From a virus, in the IMG/VR virus record IMGVR_UViG_3300013137_000133, positions 1-20,534 of that record: DNA of 20,534 bases; one strand, given 5' to 3'. The notes under the pieces were generated by a model, which ran no database searches, was not told the DNA's origin, and was given only the letters and a program-made list of their open reading frames with translations. Position 1 is the stretch's first letter. Every line of letters starts with the position of its first letter. Shown one piece after another: positions 1-7,645 of this stretch. Made by a program: the position numbers and the translations under genes.

Positions 1-384
1 AACGTTTTCCAGCAGCACGATGCGCCGCTCTTTCGCCGAGACCCAAATCACCGGGGAGAAATAACGATACTCCCGGTTTTTAAGGTATTCTGCTGCTTTT
101 GCCGTCCACTCAACCGCCACCCACAACCCTTCCGTCCCCTTCCAGACCAGGCGCTTGATCCAACCGGCCGCCGGGGCCTGGACGTCCTGCATGGTCTGGT
201 GCTCGTAATCGATGACCATGTCGTTGCCGCGTTTCTTGAATTCTTCAATCAAGGCGGCAGCTTCCTGATCGTAGAGATAGGCAGGTTCGTCGCCGGAGAT
301 ATCGATCTTCCCCCAGGGGAGCAACTGGAACTCCGTCGGCGCGCCGGTCATCTCCTTCAAAACCGACAAGATCAAATGCTTCAT
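1..384 (-). CDS. I: Mu gpI-like protease/scaffold protein, N-terminal part (runs off the window)
   Basis: This open frame of 128 codons starts at the ATG at 384 and continues past the left edge. It was recognised from Mu I-family features: an N-terminal strand leading into 'PTEFQLLPWG', then 'MVIDYEHQT' (about residues 56-64), then 'YRYFSPV' (about 107-113). In Mu the I product is the prohead protease, and an internal product (Z) is the scaffold around which the capsid assembles. The gene follows the gpG-like gene by 4 bases, as in Mu, and belongs to the minus-strand late operon. The catalytic serine region cannot be judged because the C-terminal two thirds lie outside the window. Confidence 0.85.
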   Translation of the reverse strand, partial: MKHLILSVLKEMTGAPTEFQLLPWGKIDISGDEPAYLYDQEAAALIEEFKKRGNDMVIDYEHQTMQDVQAPAAGWIKRLVWKGTEGLWVAVEWTAKAAEYLKNREYRYFSPVIWVSAKERRIVLLENV

Positions 385-388
385 GGTG

Positions 389-907
389 TTACCTCATCGA
401 CAAATAACGGTTAATGATGCCTACGATCTCCGTGCTGTCCTGGGCGCTTACCCCCAGAAACGGCCTGGCGGGGATCACCGATCCCGGATGACGAACCGAT
501 TTCACCGGATGCGCCGCCCCCGGCCAGAAAAGCGCCTTCTTCGTTTTCGGGACGATGACGCTCGGCGAACTCTTCCCGCCCAATTGGTGAATCGCCGCGT
601 AAACCCGATTCGTCCCGATGGCGACGCTGAACGGTCCCTGAAGCTGATAGCGAATGCTGCCGCGCAAATGGCCGGTTTCCGTCAATGTCTTGCTGTGCTT
701 CTTCCGTCTCAAGGTCGATGCCTTCAACGGAGCCCACGGCGATCCGTCCGGGGCAGGGCCCTGTCTGTCGAACCGGTTTTCCGTCGACCGCAGCATGTAC
801 TCCCCGATGATCTTCATTGCCGGAGACGGGTCCTTGACCTTTTTGGCCAAAGCGTTCAGCGCCTGATTGACCGGTTCGTCGTGAACTGTGATTCTAATTT
901 CCGGCAT
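389..907 (-). CDS. G: Mu gpG-like virion morphogenesis protein
   Basis: This 172-residue protein resembles the phage virion morphogenesis family (Mu gpG / P2 gpS, PF05069). Visible features are an N-terminal helix region ('NQALNALAKKVKDPSPAM'), the 'RFDRQGPAPDGSPWAPL' segment, 'LTETGHLRGSI' and a C-terminal 'RPFLGVS' before the last helix. In Mu, gpG acts in head-tail joining or tail morphogenesis. The frame is open upstream to 952, but the ATG at 907 is preferred: it has GAGG a few bases upstream and begins the conserved region, while the extra 15 residues would overlap the promoter of the divergent gene at 969. In Mu this gene directly follows F; here 832 bases carrying an opposite-strand cassette separate the two. 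Confidence 0.85.
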   Translation of the reverse strand: MPEIRITVHDEPVNQALNALAKKVKDPSPAMKIIGEYMLRSTENRFDRQGPAPDGSPWAPLKASTLRRKKHSKTLTETGHLRGSIRYQLQGPFSVAIGTNRVYAAIHQLGGKSSPSVIVPKTKKALFWPGAAHPVKSVRHPGSVIPARPFLGVSAQDSTEIVGIINRYLSMR

Positions 908-934
908 TTGCCCTCTTACCTCTAAAAATAACGC

Positions 935-962
935 TTGACAAACGATATACAATGTATATCAT
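935..962 (+). promoter_or_regulatory. Promoter of the plus-strand cassette
   Basis: A perfect -35 hexamer TTGACA lies at 935-940, followed 16 bases later by TATCAT at 957-962 as the best -10. The predicted transcript start (about 967-970) falls on or just before the ATG at 969, which has no Shine-Dalgarno sequence, so the first mRNA may be leaderless. It fires against the late operon. Confidence 0.6.
944..960. promoter_or_regulatory. Perfect palindromic operator GATATACAATGTATATC
   Basis: Two perfect 7-base inverted arms (GATATAC / GTATATC) are separated by AAT. The palindrome fills the spacer and -10 of the promoter at 935-962 and ends 8 bases before the RHH gene. This is the usual arrangement for autorepression by a dimeric ribbon-helix-helix protein. 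Binding by the adjacent product is inferred. Confidence 0.6.
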
Positions 963-968
963 ATAGCC

Positions 969-1133
969 ATGAAGAAAACGGAGCTTCTCCCCATCCGGGT
1001 CGATCCGGACACCAAGCGTATGGCCGTCGAAAAGTCTGAAGCGCTCGGCATCAGCATTTCGGCGTATATCCGCATGCTGATCCGCCTGGACAACCAGCGG
1101 GCGAGCGCCGAAGCAAAACGACGAGAAGAGTAA
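969..1133 (+). CDS. Ribbon-helix-helix (CopG/MetJ-fold) small regulator
   Basis: This 54-residue basic protein has the RHH layout: a short strand 'ELLPIRVDPDTKR' followed by two helices, 'MAVEKSEALGIS' and 'ISAYIRMLIRLD'. RHH proteins bind DNA as dimers and often repress their own promoters; many are antitoxins or plasmid copy regulators. The start is fixed by the strand being at the N-terminus. No Shine-Dalgarno is visible, and the predicted transcript start is almost at the ATG. It is the first gene of a three-gene plus-strand cassette between G and F of the late operon. It could be an antitoxin or only the cassette's autoregulator; neither downstream product is a recognised toxin. Confidence 0.75.
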   Translation: MKKTELLPIRVDPDTKRMAVEKSEALGISISAYIRMLIRLDNQRASAEAKRREE

Positions 1134-1144
1134 CAGGAGAAGCC

Positions 1145-1456
1145 ATGTGGGTTTTCACCAACAGGGGTTTTGTCTCCATTGTGGAGAATCGGGACGATCC
1201 GGAAACGATGGTCGTCCGATCCCGCTTTGCCGGGCACATCAAGAGCCTTTTCCCGAAAGCGAAGGTGCTCAAGACCCCGCAGGCGGACTATCTTTACCGG
1301 TCCTTCATTCCCCGGCCTCTCGTTGTAGAAAAGCTGTCGGAAGCGATTGAAGAAATCGACTATCCGAATTTCAAAAACTCCATCGGAGACGACCGGTACC
1401 ATGACGCCTGCATGGACGTGTGGTCGGCCCTTTACAGGCACCAGAAAAGGACGTGA
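1145..1456 (+). CDS. Conserved-looking hypothetical protein, cassette gene 2
   Basis: This 103-residue soluble protein begins 'MWVFTNRGFVSIVENRDDPE', an alternating strand pattern, and continues with 'MVVRSRFAGHIKSLFP' and 'KTPQADYLYRSFIPRPLV'; it ends in a helix containing 'YHDACMDVWSALYRHQ'. I do not recognise a named family. The mix of charged and aromatic residues and a good ribosome site (AGGAG, 7 bases before the ATG) make it a real gene. It starts 11 bases after the RHH gene and is followed after 3 bases by gene 3, so the three should be co-transcribed. A function in host interaction, regulation or immunity is only a guess from position. Confidence 0.7.
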   Translation: MWVFTNRGFVSIVENRDDPETMVVRSRFAGHIKSLFPKAKVLKTPQADYLYRSFIPRPLVVEKLSEAIEEIDYPNFKNSIGDDRYHDACMDVWSALYRHQKRT

Positions 1457-1459
1457 ACA

Positions 1460-1750
1460 ATGGAACAGAACGTCTTGAAAAAACGCTATGAAGCATTGAC
1501 TCCGCTTCCGGAAACGGCAATCGGTGACTACACCTGGGTCGACCGGCTTCGCACCTGGGAGGATTTTCTTGAAAAAGGGAACATGGTCGCTGTCGGATTG
1601 CGTCAATTGAAGATCAGCGCTGCCGATTATGCGAGTTTTCGTAACCTGGCTCCCGAACTGCACGATCTCCTCCTGGAGGCATTTCCGGTTACGCCGGAGA
1701 TTCAGGCGGAACTCGATGAATGGAAGGCGGAACTCGGTTTTATCGAATAA
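1460..1750 (+). CDS. Hypothetical acidic protein, cassette gene 3; candidate immunity protein
   Basis: This 96-residue protein is acidic and predicted helical ('KKRYEALTPLP', 'WVDRLRTWEDFLEKG', 'EIQAELDEWKAELGFIE'). It has no signal peptide, membrane segment or recognised motif. AAGGA lies upstream of the ATG. Its 3' end overlaps the 3' end of the MuF gene by 11 bases, tail to tail. In MuF-type polymorphic toxins a small immunity gene commonly sits next to the toxin's 3' end, usually on the same strand. Size, acidity and position would suit such a role, but the opposite orientation and the shared RHH promoter differ from the usual case, so the idea is inference only. Confidence 0.65.
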   Translation: MEQNVLKKRYEALTPLPETAIGDYTWVDRLRTWEDFLEKGNMVAVGLRQLKISAADYASFRNLAPELHDLLLEAFPVTPEIQAELDEWKAELGFIE

Positions 1751-3959
1751 CGCTTGCACTGGCCGTCCTCCCAACAACTACGTATTCAGACTCTCCCTTG
1801 CCGTAATGCATGTATTTCACGCCTTGATAATAGGTTTTGACCGTGTCTTCGACCCGGACAGACATCCGGATGCATTTTGACCCTCCGAATCCGTTGACTT
1901 TCACGGTCACTGACTGCACCGAATTCCCGGAGAAGGAACCCTTCTTGAAATTCGTAGCAAACTCGCCTTTTGACATGAACCTGACCGCCGGGATCTCCTC
2001 ATAGCCGTGCAGCCTCCTCATGAGGTACTGCTGAAACTCGTACTCCGCGTCGAGGAGTGAAAACACCGTCTCCTGCGGCAATTTTGCTCTCTGAAAAGAA
2101 AGGCGCGCCCCGTTCGTCAAACCGGAAATGACCTCCTCGCGGGATGTCCGTCCAGAATGGTATTTGGTAGACTTTCCAAACCTGGATTCAGCCCACAGCT
2201 TGATGGTCGCGCCACCTTCTGAAGAGGAACTGTATGACCATTCTTTGAACAGGTTTCTCAGCACTCCCCGTCCCCAATTGTGAATGTTCGCCATCGCATA
2301 GGCTTCGAACTTCCCGACCAAAGCCTCAACGTCCGTGAAAAAGTGGCTTTCTCTGGCCCCATTGATCAGGCCATTGACCTCGTTCGGCTGCCAGCGGGCG
2401 ACGCCCCATTTTTTGAACTCATCAAGGTGCTTCCCGAATCCCTGGGGCACCAACTTGTTTTCCAGATCGTAGCGGTCGATCAGCGCCTGGCGTCGTTTCC
2501 AAAGGGTCTCCGTAAGGTCGGATACTTCATCCTTCGCAAACCCTGCCTGCTCAAAAGCCTTTTTCACGTCCGTCTTTTTCAGCTTCAGCAGTCCCTCGGC
2601 ACCGTCCCGCTCCAACCATGCATTCTTGTCGAAAATGGCATTGAAGACGGATGCGGATTGGCGGTTCAACTGAGCATCCCGCAACGTCTTCACCTCGGCA
2701 GGGACGGCTTCATAGGCTTTCGATCCCCCCTGGGCACGATATTTGAAGCTACCCCCGGCATCGATCATGACCAGGCGTCCATTCTTGGCGAGCATGACGT
2801 TGTCGAATTCCAGACCAACCACGTCCCAATTCTTGGTGAGCACAGAGGCTTGGAAGATCTTCGCCATCTCAGCGGGGCGACTGACCATGTCGGCGGCGCT
2901 CATGGCCTTCAAATCCGTCCGCCACTTACTCACCAGGGCCAGTTTCCCGTTCCAGTCACGAAGGGTCAGTTCCGGCATCTCAACGCCGAGCATCTTGTGG
3001 ATCGCATTGGAGGCGAATTCCGTTCTGGCCTGGCCTTCATCGGCATACAGCTTGATGTAATATCGCTGCTTGTCCGGGGCCTCATAGAGCCCGCCGGGAT
3101 TCGACCCTTTCTGTCCCTCGACCTTTTTCCAAAGAGCAGTATCGTCAGCCGATGCCTCTGCTTTCTTTTCCTTTTTCACCGTGCTGCGGATTCTTCTGGC
3201 GACCTTTGCCGCCTCCTTGTCCTTCGCCTCGATCTCCTTGATCAGGGCCTGAGCGATGTCGTCTGGAAGCCTCGCCAGGGACCCTTCCAGGATGCCGTAT
3301 TTCGCCTGGGTCGCCGTCCCGACGTTGTATCCCCAGCCTTTATCGATCCCGACCGGCTCTCCCGTCTTTGGATCGATGGGCGAGGGAGGCGCTTCCCCTG
3401 TTCCTCCCGCTTTTGCCCTGTCAAAGTCTTCCTTCGTTGCCGCGAAGATCTTGCACTTGCAACCCCAGCCGTTCGGCACGTAATGCGTCTTCCACCAGGG
3501 ATCGTCGTCGGGAAGGGTGATTCCGTCCCAGGCCAGATGGTGGGGCCTGGGGATCCGACTGTCGCCGTGGCGGTAGGTCAGATAGCCGTAAAATTTTCTG
3601 ACCTCGGGATCCTGAAGCTGCTGCCACCGCCCTGCGGCATAAGACGTCCGGATGTTGGTGGAATAGATGACCTCGCTCCTCCAGTTCCGTCCGCCTTTGT
3701 AAGCCCAGCCGTGCTTGGAGATAATGTTGTCGAAATCCTTGCGGAAATCTTCCAGGGTGATTCCCTGGGCAATGGCCTTGTCCACGGCGGCCCGAAAATC
3801 TGCCAGGAGATCTGCCTTATAGGCTCCCGCAATCATGAACCCCTTTGCGTGCTGGTCCTTCCACAGATCCGTCCACTTCTGCGTCGGGATGTTCAGCTTG
3901 TTTTTAAAGAACGATTCCTGCTCCACAAAGGGCAGTTTAAAAACGGTTTCGATGGTCAT
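1740..3959 (-). CDS. F: MuF minor head protein with kinase-fold and ADP-ribosyltransferase-like extensions
   Basis: This protein has 739 residues, much longer than a plain MuF protein. Residues 1-180 are the Mu F / SPP1 gp7 head-morphogenesis domain, ending in the hallmark 'RPHHLAWDGITL...WWKTHYVPNGWGCKCK' (about 138-170). After a charged linker (240-275), residues about 285-410 look like a HipA/PI3-4-kinase-type fold: 'GGLYEAPDKQRYYIKLY' (K303), E314, 'NWDVVGLEFDNVML' (D379, D386-N387) and 'VMIDAGGSFKYRAQGG' (D400). The last about 140 residues end in beta strands with a 'GESEYVVVG' ExE motif (E723, E725) preceded by 'AVRFMSKGEF' and 'GSFSGNS', which fits an ADP-ribosyltransferase. MuF proteins sit at the portal and some carry toxin tails, so the extra domains may be delivered with DNA. 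The start abuts the portal stop (TAA-ATG). The MuF call is firm, the kinase fold probable and the ART tentative. Confidence 0.85.
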   Translation of the reverse strand: MTIETVFKLPFVEQESFFKNKLNIPTQKWTDLWKDQHAKGFMIAGAYKADLLADFRAAVDKAIAQGITLEDFRKDFDNIISKHGWAYKGGRNWRSEVIYSTNIRTSYAAGRWQQLQDPEVRKFYGYLTYRHGDSRIPRPHHLAWDGITLPDDDPWWKTHYVPNGWGCKCKIFAATKEDFDRAKAGGTGEAPPSPIDPKTGEPVGIDKGWGYNVGTATQAKYGILEGSLARLPDDIAQALIKEIEAKDKEAAKVARRIRSTVKKEKKAEASADDTALWKKVEGQKGSNPGGLYEAPDKQRYYIKLYADEGQARTEFASNAIHKMLGVEMPELTLRDWNGKLALVSKWRTDLKAMSAADMVSRPAEMAKIFQASVLTKNWDVVGLEFDNVMLAKNGRLVMIDAGGSFKYRAQGGSKAYEAVPAEVKTLRDAQLNRQSASVFNAIFDKNAWLERDGAEGLLKLKKTDVKKAFEQAGFAKDEVSDLTETLWKRRQALIDRYDLENKLVPQGFGKHLDEFKKWGVARWQPNEVNGLINGARESHFFTDVEALVGKFEAYAMANIHNWGRGVLRNLFKEWSYSSSSEGGATIKLWAESRFGKSTKYHSGRTSREEVISGLTNGARLSFQRAKLPQETVFSLLDAEYEFQQYLMRRLHGYEEIPAVRFMSKGEFATNFKKGSFSGNSVQSVTVKVNGFGGSKCIRMSVRVEDTVKTYYQGVKYMHYGKGESEYVVVGRTASASVIR

Positions 3960-5597
3960 TTAGACCCCCGTCTCATCCTTGACCTCGGACATTCCCGCCA
4001 TTTCCGCCACTGCCATCGCCCGTGCGATCAGCACGCCGAGATCTTCCGGGTCCATTTCTCCCCAGAGATCAATGATCCGATCACGCAGATCCGCGAGGTC
4101 CCGAACATTCGGGTTGTCGATAAGGCGGCGGACCTGGTGCATATAATGGGCATCGGTTATGACACCCGCTTCGTCCGCCAAGCGGTTGTTGATCAGGTCC
4201 GCATCGTCAATTTCGCCTTCTAAGGCGTCTTCTCCCGTCTTGGCTATGATGACCCTCATCCCAGGGCGTTCGCTCGACACGGGCTTGTTTTTGGCCGACA
4301 GAGGGGCCTTTTTGCCTGATGGTTCGGGTCTGGCATCACCGAGAGGCGTCTCCCCGGACTTCGGCAGGGGAATCTTGAACCGGTCGGAAACGTGTTCGGC
4401 AGACATGGGCTGCCCCATTTCGCGAAGATTCTTGTAGACGGTGCTCAACGCTTCCAGGTCCTCCGGAGGTTCGAACATGATCTTGAACCAGGGCAGAGGC
4501 TTGTCCCATCCGAAGTTATAGCCAACCAGGGGGCGCACGATCTGGGACCGAATCGTCTTTTCAATCGCCTGACAATCGGCCTTCGTCAGATCCCTGCGGA
4601 CCCGGTCCTGAGCGTCTTCGTTGCCCAACTTTCCGGGCGTTCCTTCCGTCGTGGCTGTCTGCCCGAGGATGGCCTTCGACATCTGCCGGTCGCAGAAATT
4701 GGACAGGGCCTCGTAGATGTTTTCCGTCCCGGCGTTCTTCATGGCCTGGACAAACTCGATTTCCGTGCTCTTGGAGATGATCCCGGCAGCATCGGAGCCC
4801 AATGACTGGATTGCCGACACCAGGGCGCCCTTGTCTTCCTTGCTTGCGCCAGGATCATATTTACCCAGGCGAAGAGGCATGCCGAAAACCTCGGAGAAGG
4901 CCACCCAATCTTTCAGGGAATAATTCTTGAACAGGTACATCCAGGCGCATACCCGCAAGACGCCAGCACGGGTGTCATAGCCGGATCTGGCTTTGTATCG
5001 ATGATAAACCAGCTTGAAGGGCGGCATGATCTCCCCGTACACGGGCTCCGCTTCGGTTACGACGCGGGGTAATTCAAAGCTCTTGGCCCACATGTCACCA
5101 CCCCGGTCATAGAAAACGGCTTTCTTGGGGTGGATCCAGGACAGTCCTCCGATGACAGCCTTTCCGCCGTCGATCTTCCAGAGGATCTCGCAGAGGGAAT
5201 AACCCTTGCCGATGGCATCGAGGAGGTCCAGCAGGGCATCGTCAAAACTGTCGAGGTTAAAAATGCAATCGGAGACAAAATCCCGAATCTTCTTGTCCTC
5301 GGCAGATTCCGACCATGCCGTCAGATCGTAATCCAGTCCCAGGACCGCGTTTTTCCTCGTCTGAAGCTCCGAAAAGAGATGGGTGTCCTTCTCCTCCATT
5401 TCCTCGAATAACTCAGCCTGCCGGTAAACGTCGCCCCCATCGGCTTCTTTGAAAATGTCGGCCAGCCGCTGAGGCGTAAGCCCCTGGCTCGGATAGGACG
5501 ACCAGCGATCCCGGATCGTTGTCACGGCAATCTCGCGGGTCTCCGGTTGTTTCATGACCTTAATATCTTTGCCAAATTGATCGTATAGGATTGCCAT
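3960..5597 (-). CDS. Portal protein, Mu gp29-like (DUF935)
   Basis: This 545-residue protein matches the DUF935 portal family. Recognisable stretches are 'LADIFKEADGGDVYRQAELF', 'EEKDTHLFSELQTRKNAVLG', 'SLCEILWKIDGG', 'WVAFSEVFGMPLRLGKY' and 'ILGQTATTEGT'. Portals form the dodecameric ring at the capsid vertex through which DNA is packaged and to which the tail joins. The ATG at 5597 shares its A with the terminase stop (TGATG); a GTG one codon earlier is also possible. The stop is directly followed by the MuF start. The C-terminal acidic tail (about 430-545) is typical of the family's variable end. Confidence 0.92.
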   Translation of the reverse strand: MAILYDQFGKDIKVMKQPETREIAVTTIRDRWSSYPSQGLTPQRLADIFKEADGGDVYRQAELFEEMEEKDTHLFSELQTRKNAVLGLDYDLTAWSESAEDKKIRDFVSDCIFNLDSFDDALLDLLDAIGKGYSLCEILWKIDGGKAVIGGLSWIHPKKAVFYDRGGDMWAKSFELPRVVTEAEPVYGEIMPPFKLVYHRYKARSGYDTRAGVLRVCAWMYLFKNYSLKDWVAFSEVFGMPLRLGKYDPGASKEDKGALVSAIQSLGSDAAGIISKSTEIEFVQAMKNAGTENIYEALSNFCDRQMSKAILGQTATTEGTPGKLGNEDAQDRVRRDLTKADCQAIEKTIRSQIVRPLVGYNFGWDKPLPWFKIMFEPPEDLEALSTVYKNLREMGQPMSAEHVSDRFKIPLPKSGETPLGDARPEPSGKKAPLSAKNKPVSSERPGMRVIIAKTGEDALEGEIDDADLINNRLADEAGVITDAHYMHQVRRLIDNPNVRDLADLRDRIIDLWGEMDPEDLGVLIARAMAVAEMAGMSEVKDETGV

Positions 5598-7129
5598 CAC
5601 CAGACTCCCTGCTGCGCAGCGAAGCGCCGTTTGTTGACAGTTTCGTATTCAACGGGACCCGATTCTCCTTCCGATGTGGCAAACCAGGCCAACGCTCCGG
5701 CAACTCCGGAATCTCCATGCCTCTGCTTGTTGTCCTTGCCTTTCATCTTCGCTTCGGGAGGTTTCGCCACTCCGCGCACGACCTTGAAGAACCGATGATC
5801 CTCGATAATATCGGCGTCCTTTGGAAGCAGGATGGACCGATCCTCGAAGGCCGATTTGTATTTTGGCATGTGTTCCCGGTACCAGGTCTCGCTCAACATG
5901 ACCTGGGCGATGCGCGAGGCTCCGTATTTCTGCATGGCCACTTCCGCCAGATACTGGCCGTTTCCTCTCGCGTCGAGCGCTCCGTAACGGAACCGGGGAA
6001 GGCGGTCGACAATATAAAACAGCACCTGTTCCTGCTGTTTGAACGGGATGTTTCGGAGTTCCACGATAAATGGAGCACGGAATGTGGCTGATTGCTGCTC
6101 GCAAAGAGGCGTGATGACCGTCAAGTCACCCGTCCGACCGAAGTCCTCCCCGAAATAGGAGGCACGCTTGGCATCCAGTTTTATCAAGAAGGGTTTCAGG
6201 GTCTCATCGCACCAATCTTTCACTTCCGCGTAGCGGATGTGATCGGCGATCTCGGCAAACGCCTTCGATTGCTCATAACGGATGACCGGGATCTCATCGG
6301 AGAGGCAGGTCTCGATCAGCGCACGGGTCAAAAAGGTTCCCGTTCCCTGGCTCGGGATGCAGAAAAGCTCTTCATCGGCATCCTCGCCGTAGGAATCGAT
6401 CATTCCTTGCCGCCAGGCCGCCTCTCCCTCTTCAGTCCATTCCCGGCCCAGGACCTCGCAGATCCTCCGGTAAAGACCGTCCTGCAGGGCAGCATCAAAG
6501 TCCACCCGATGGAGGCTGTACGGCTTCTTCCCGCCCCGGATATCCTGGATGACGGAATTGAATTCGTTGACGTCCCCGAAGTGCGTGCTGATGACTCGGA
6601 CCTGCCCGCCCCACATAAGGAGGGCCATCGCCGCCTTGAGCAGTCCGGCCAGATCGTCATGGAACGCGGCTTCATCGATGACCACACGGCCCTGCTTACC
6701 GCGAAGGTTAGTCGGTCGGCTGGAGAGCGCCGTGATCCGCCAGCCCGATTCGAGGGTGATCTTGTAGGCCAGAATCTTCTTTTCCTGGACGATTCCGCCG
6801 ACTTCCTCTTCGTCAATCTCCTCGTATTCCTCCATCGCCGACGCGGCCAAGTTATAGGCCCGCGCCCAGTTGGCGCAGTCGTTGATGAATTCGAGGGCCA
6901 TGTCCTTCGTATAGCCGATGTACCAGACGTTCCGCTTCTCGCCGTTTCCGGCTTCTGAGGCGTAGAGGGTATCATCAGCAGCCTCAGCCCAAGAAATACC
7001 GACACGGCGCGATTTCTCGATGAATTTGACCGGAGATTGATCGGCGACCCAGCGGGTCTGATAGGGCAGCAAAATGCCCGTGGCGGGTCTCGCCTGGTCA
7101 AAATCGTTCTGGAGGTTCACTTCGGTCAT
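5597..7129 (-). CDS. Terminase large subunit, Mu gp28-like
   Basis: This 510-residue packaging ATPase/nuclease pumps and cuts DNA at the portal. The ATPase half shows the non-canonical P-loop of Mu gp28-type terminases, 'EKSRRVGISWAEA' (about 38-50), a Walker B 'GRVVIDEAAFHDD' and a coupling-type segment 'VRVISTHFGD'. The nuclease half has acidic positions in 'YFGEDFGRTGDLTVI' and 'YGALDARGNGQYLAEVA'. The frame is open to 7252, but those first 41 codons read the preceding gene out of frame and are low-quality basic sequence. The ATG at 7129 overlaps the small-subunit stop by ATGA and begins the conserved protein. Confidence 0.93.
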   Translation of the reverse strand: MTEVNLQNDFDQARPATGILLPYQTRWVADQSPVKFIEKSRRVGISWAEAADDTLYASEAGNGEKRNVWYIGYTKDMALEFINDCANWARAYNLAASAMEEYEEIDEEEVGGIVQEKKILAYKITLESGWRITALSSRPTNLRGKQGRVVIDEAAFHDDLAGLLKAAMALLMWGGQVRVISTHFGDVNEFNSVIQDIRGGKKPYSLHRVDFDAALQDGLYRRICEVLGREWTEEGEAAWRQGMIDSYGEDADEELFCIPSQGTGTFLTRALIETCLSDEIPVIRYEQSKAFAEIADHIRYAEVKDWCDETLKPFLIKLDAKRASYFGEDFGRTGDLTVITPLCEQQSATFRAPFIVELRNIPFKQQEQVLFYIVDRLPRFRYGALDARGNGQYLAEVAMQKYGASRIAQVMLSETWYREHMPKYKSAFEDRSILLPKDADIIEDHRFFKVVRGVAKPPEAKMKGKDNKQRHGDSGVAGALAWFATSEGESGPVEYETVNKRRFAAQQGVW

Positions 7130-7644
7130 ACAATCCCCAAGATCTTCTTCCGGATCTCCTCGGCGGTCTTTTCCGACATGCCGCTCTTTTTGACGGCCTT
7201 GACGACCTCTTCCGCCGCGTCTTTTGCTTTTCCTTTGGCCTCGGACATCCACTTCTTCTGGTCGACAGAGGCTTTCGAGAGCTTCGCCACCATCACGCCC
7301 ATCTTCGGCAGCAGAGCGGCGATATCGGCATCTTGGTTCTTGACCAGGATGTCGAAAGAAAGCTGCTGGATGAGGCGGATCAGGGCCTCATTCATGTTGC
7401 CCTCGTCGTCTCCTACCGTGGCGACGATGGCCTTTGCCTGCTCGGTAGCCAGCTTAATCGCCTCGCATTTCGTCGCGAAGTCCTGGCCGAAGCGGTGGAC
7501 CGCCGAGCGGGAGATATCCACATCCTGCTCGCGCAGCCACTTCGCAATGGCGTCGTAATTGGCAAACCCGCTTCCGATCAGGCGTCGTTCCAATTCGGCC
7601 CGGAGGGCGTCGGGAAGCAGGGTTATCTTGGATCGTGCAGGCAT
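7126..7644 (-). CDS. Small terminase-like protein, Mu gp27-like (DUF3486)
   Basis: This 172-residue protein resembles the DUF3486 family encoded just before the Mu gp28 terminase. The N-terminal half looks like a DNA-recognition helical domain: 'ITLLPDALRAELERRLIGSG' followed by 'NYDAIAKWLREQDVDISRSA', including the characteristic SRSAVHRFG. A long helical, Lys/Glu-rich C-terminus follows ('KAKDAAEEVVKAVKKSGM'). It is presumed to recognise the phage end (pac) and hand the DNA to the large subunit. Its stop overlaps the large-subunit start by 4 bases, so translation is probably coupled. Confidence 0.88.
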   Translation of the reverse strand: MPARSKITLLPDALRAELERRLIGSGFANYDAIAKWLREQDVDISRSAVHRFGQDFATKCEAIKLATEQAKAIVATVGDDEGNMNEALIRLIQQLSFDILVKNQDADIAALLPKMGVMVAKLSKASVDQKKWMSEAKGKAKDAAEEVVKAVKKSGMSEKTAEEIRKKILGIV

Positions 7645-7645
7645 T

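Noticed and set aside
959-1777. A 272-codon minus-strand frame over the cassette, which would restore one-strand continuity between F and G
   Set aside because: The plus-strand genes have a consensus promoter, good ribosome sites for genes 2 and 3 and an RHH fold; the minus product is Phe/Arg-rich and lacks any Mu-like domain.
2280-4223. A 647-codon open frame on the plus strand
   Set aside because: It is antisense to the MuF gene and the end of the portal gene, both firmly identified. Its product has low-complexity Leu/Arg/Val composition with no motif, as expected from the complement of a GC-rich gene.
6092-6958. A 288-codon plus-strand frame
   Set aside because: It is the shadow of the large terminase gene, whose ATPase and nuclease motifs are intact in the minus frame.
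5597-7252. Large terminase starting at 7252
   Set aside because: The first 41 codons are the small terminase gene read out of frame; the ATG at 7129 with ATGA overlap fits better.
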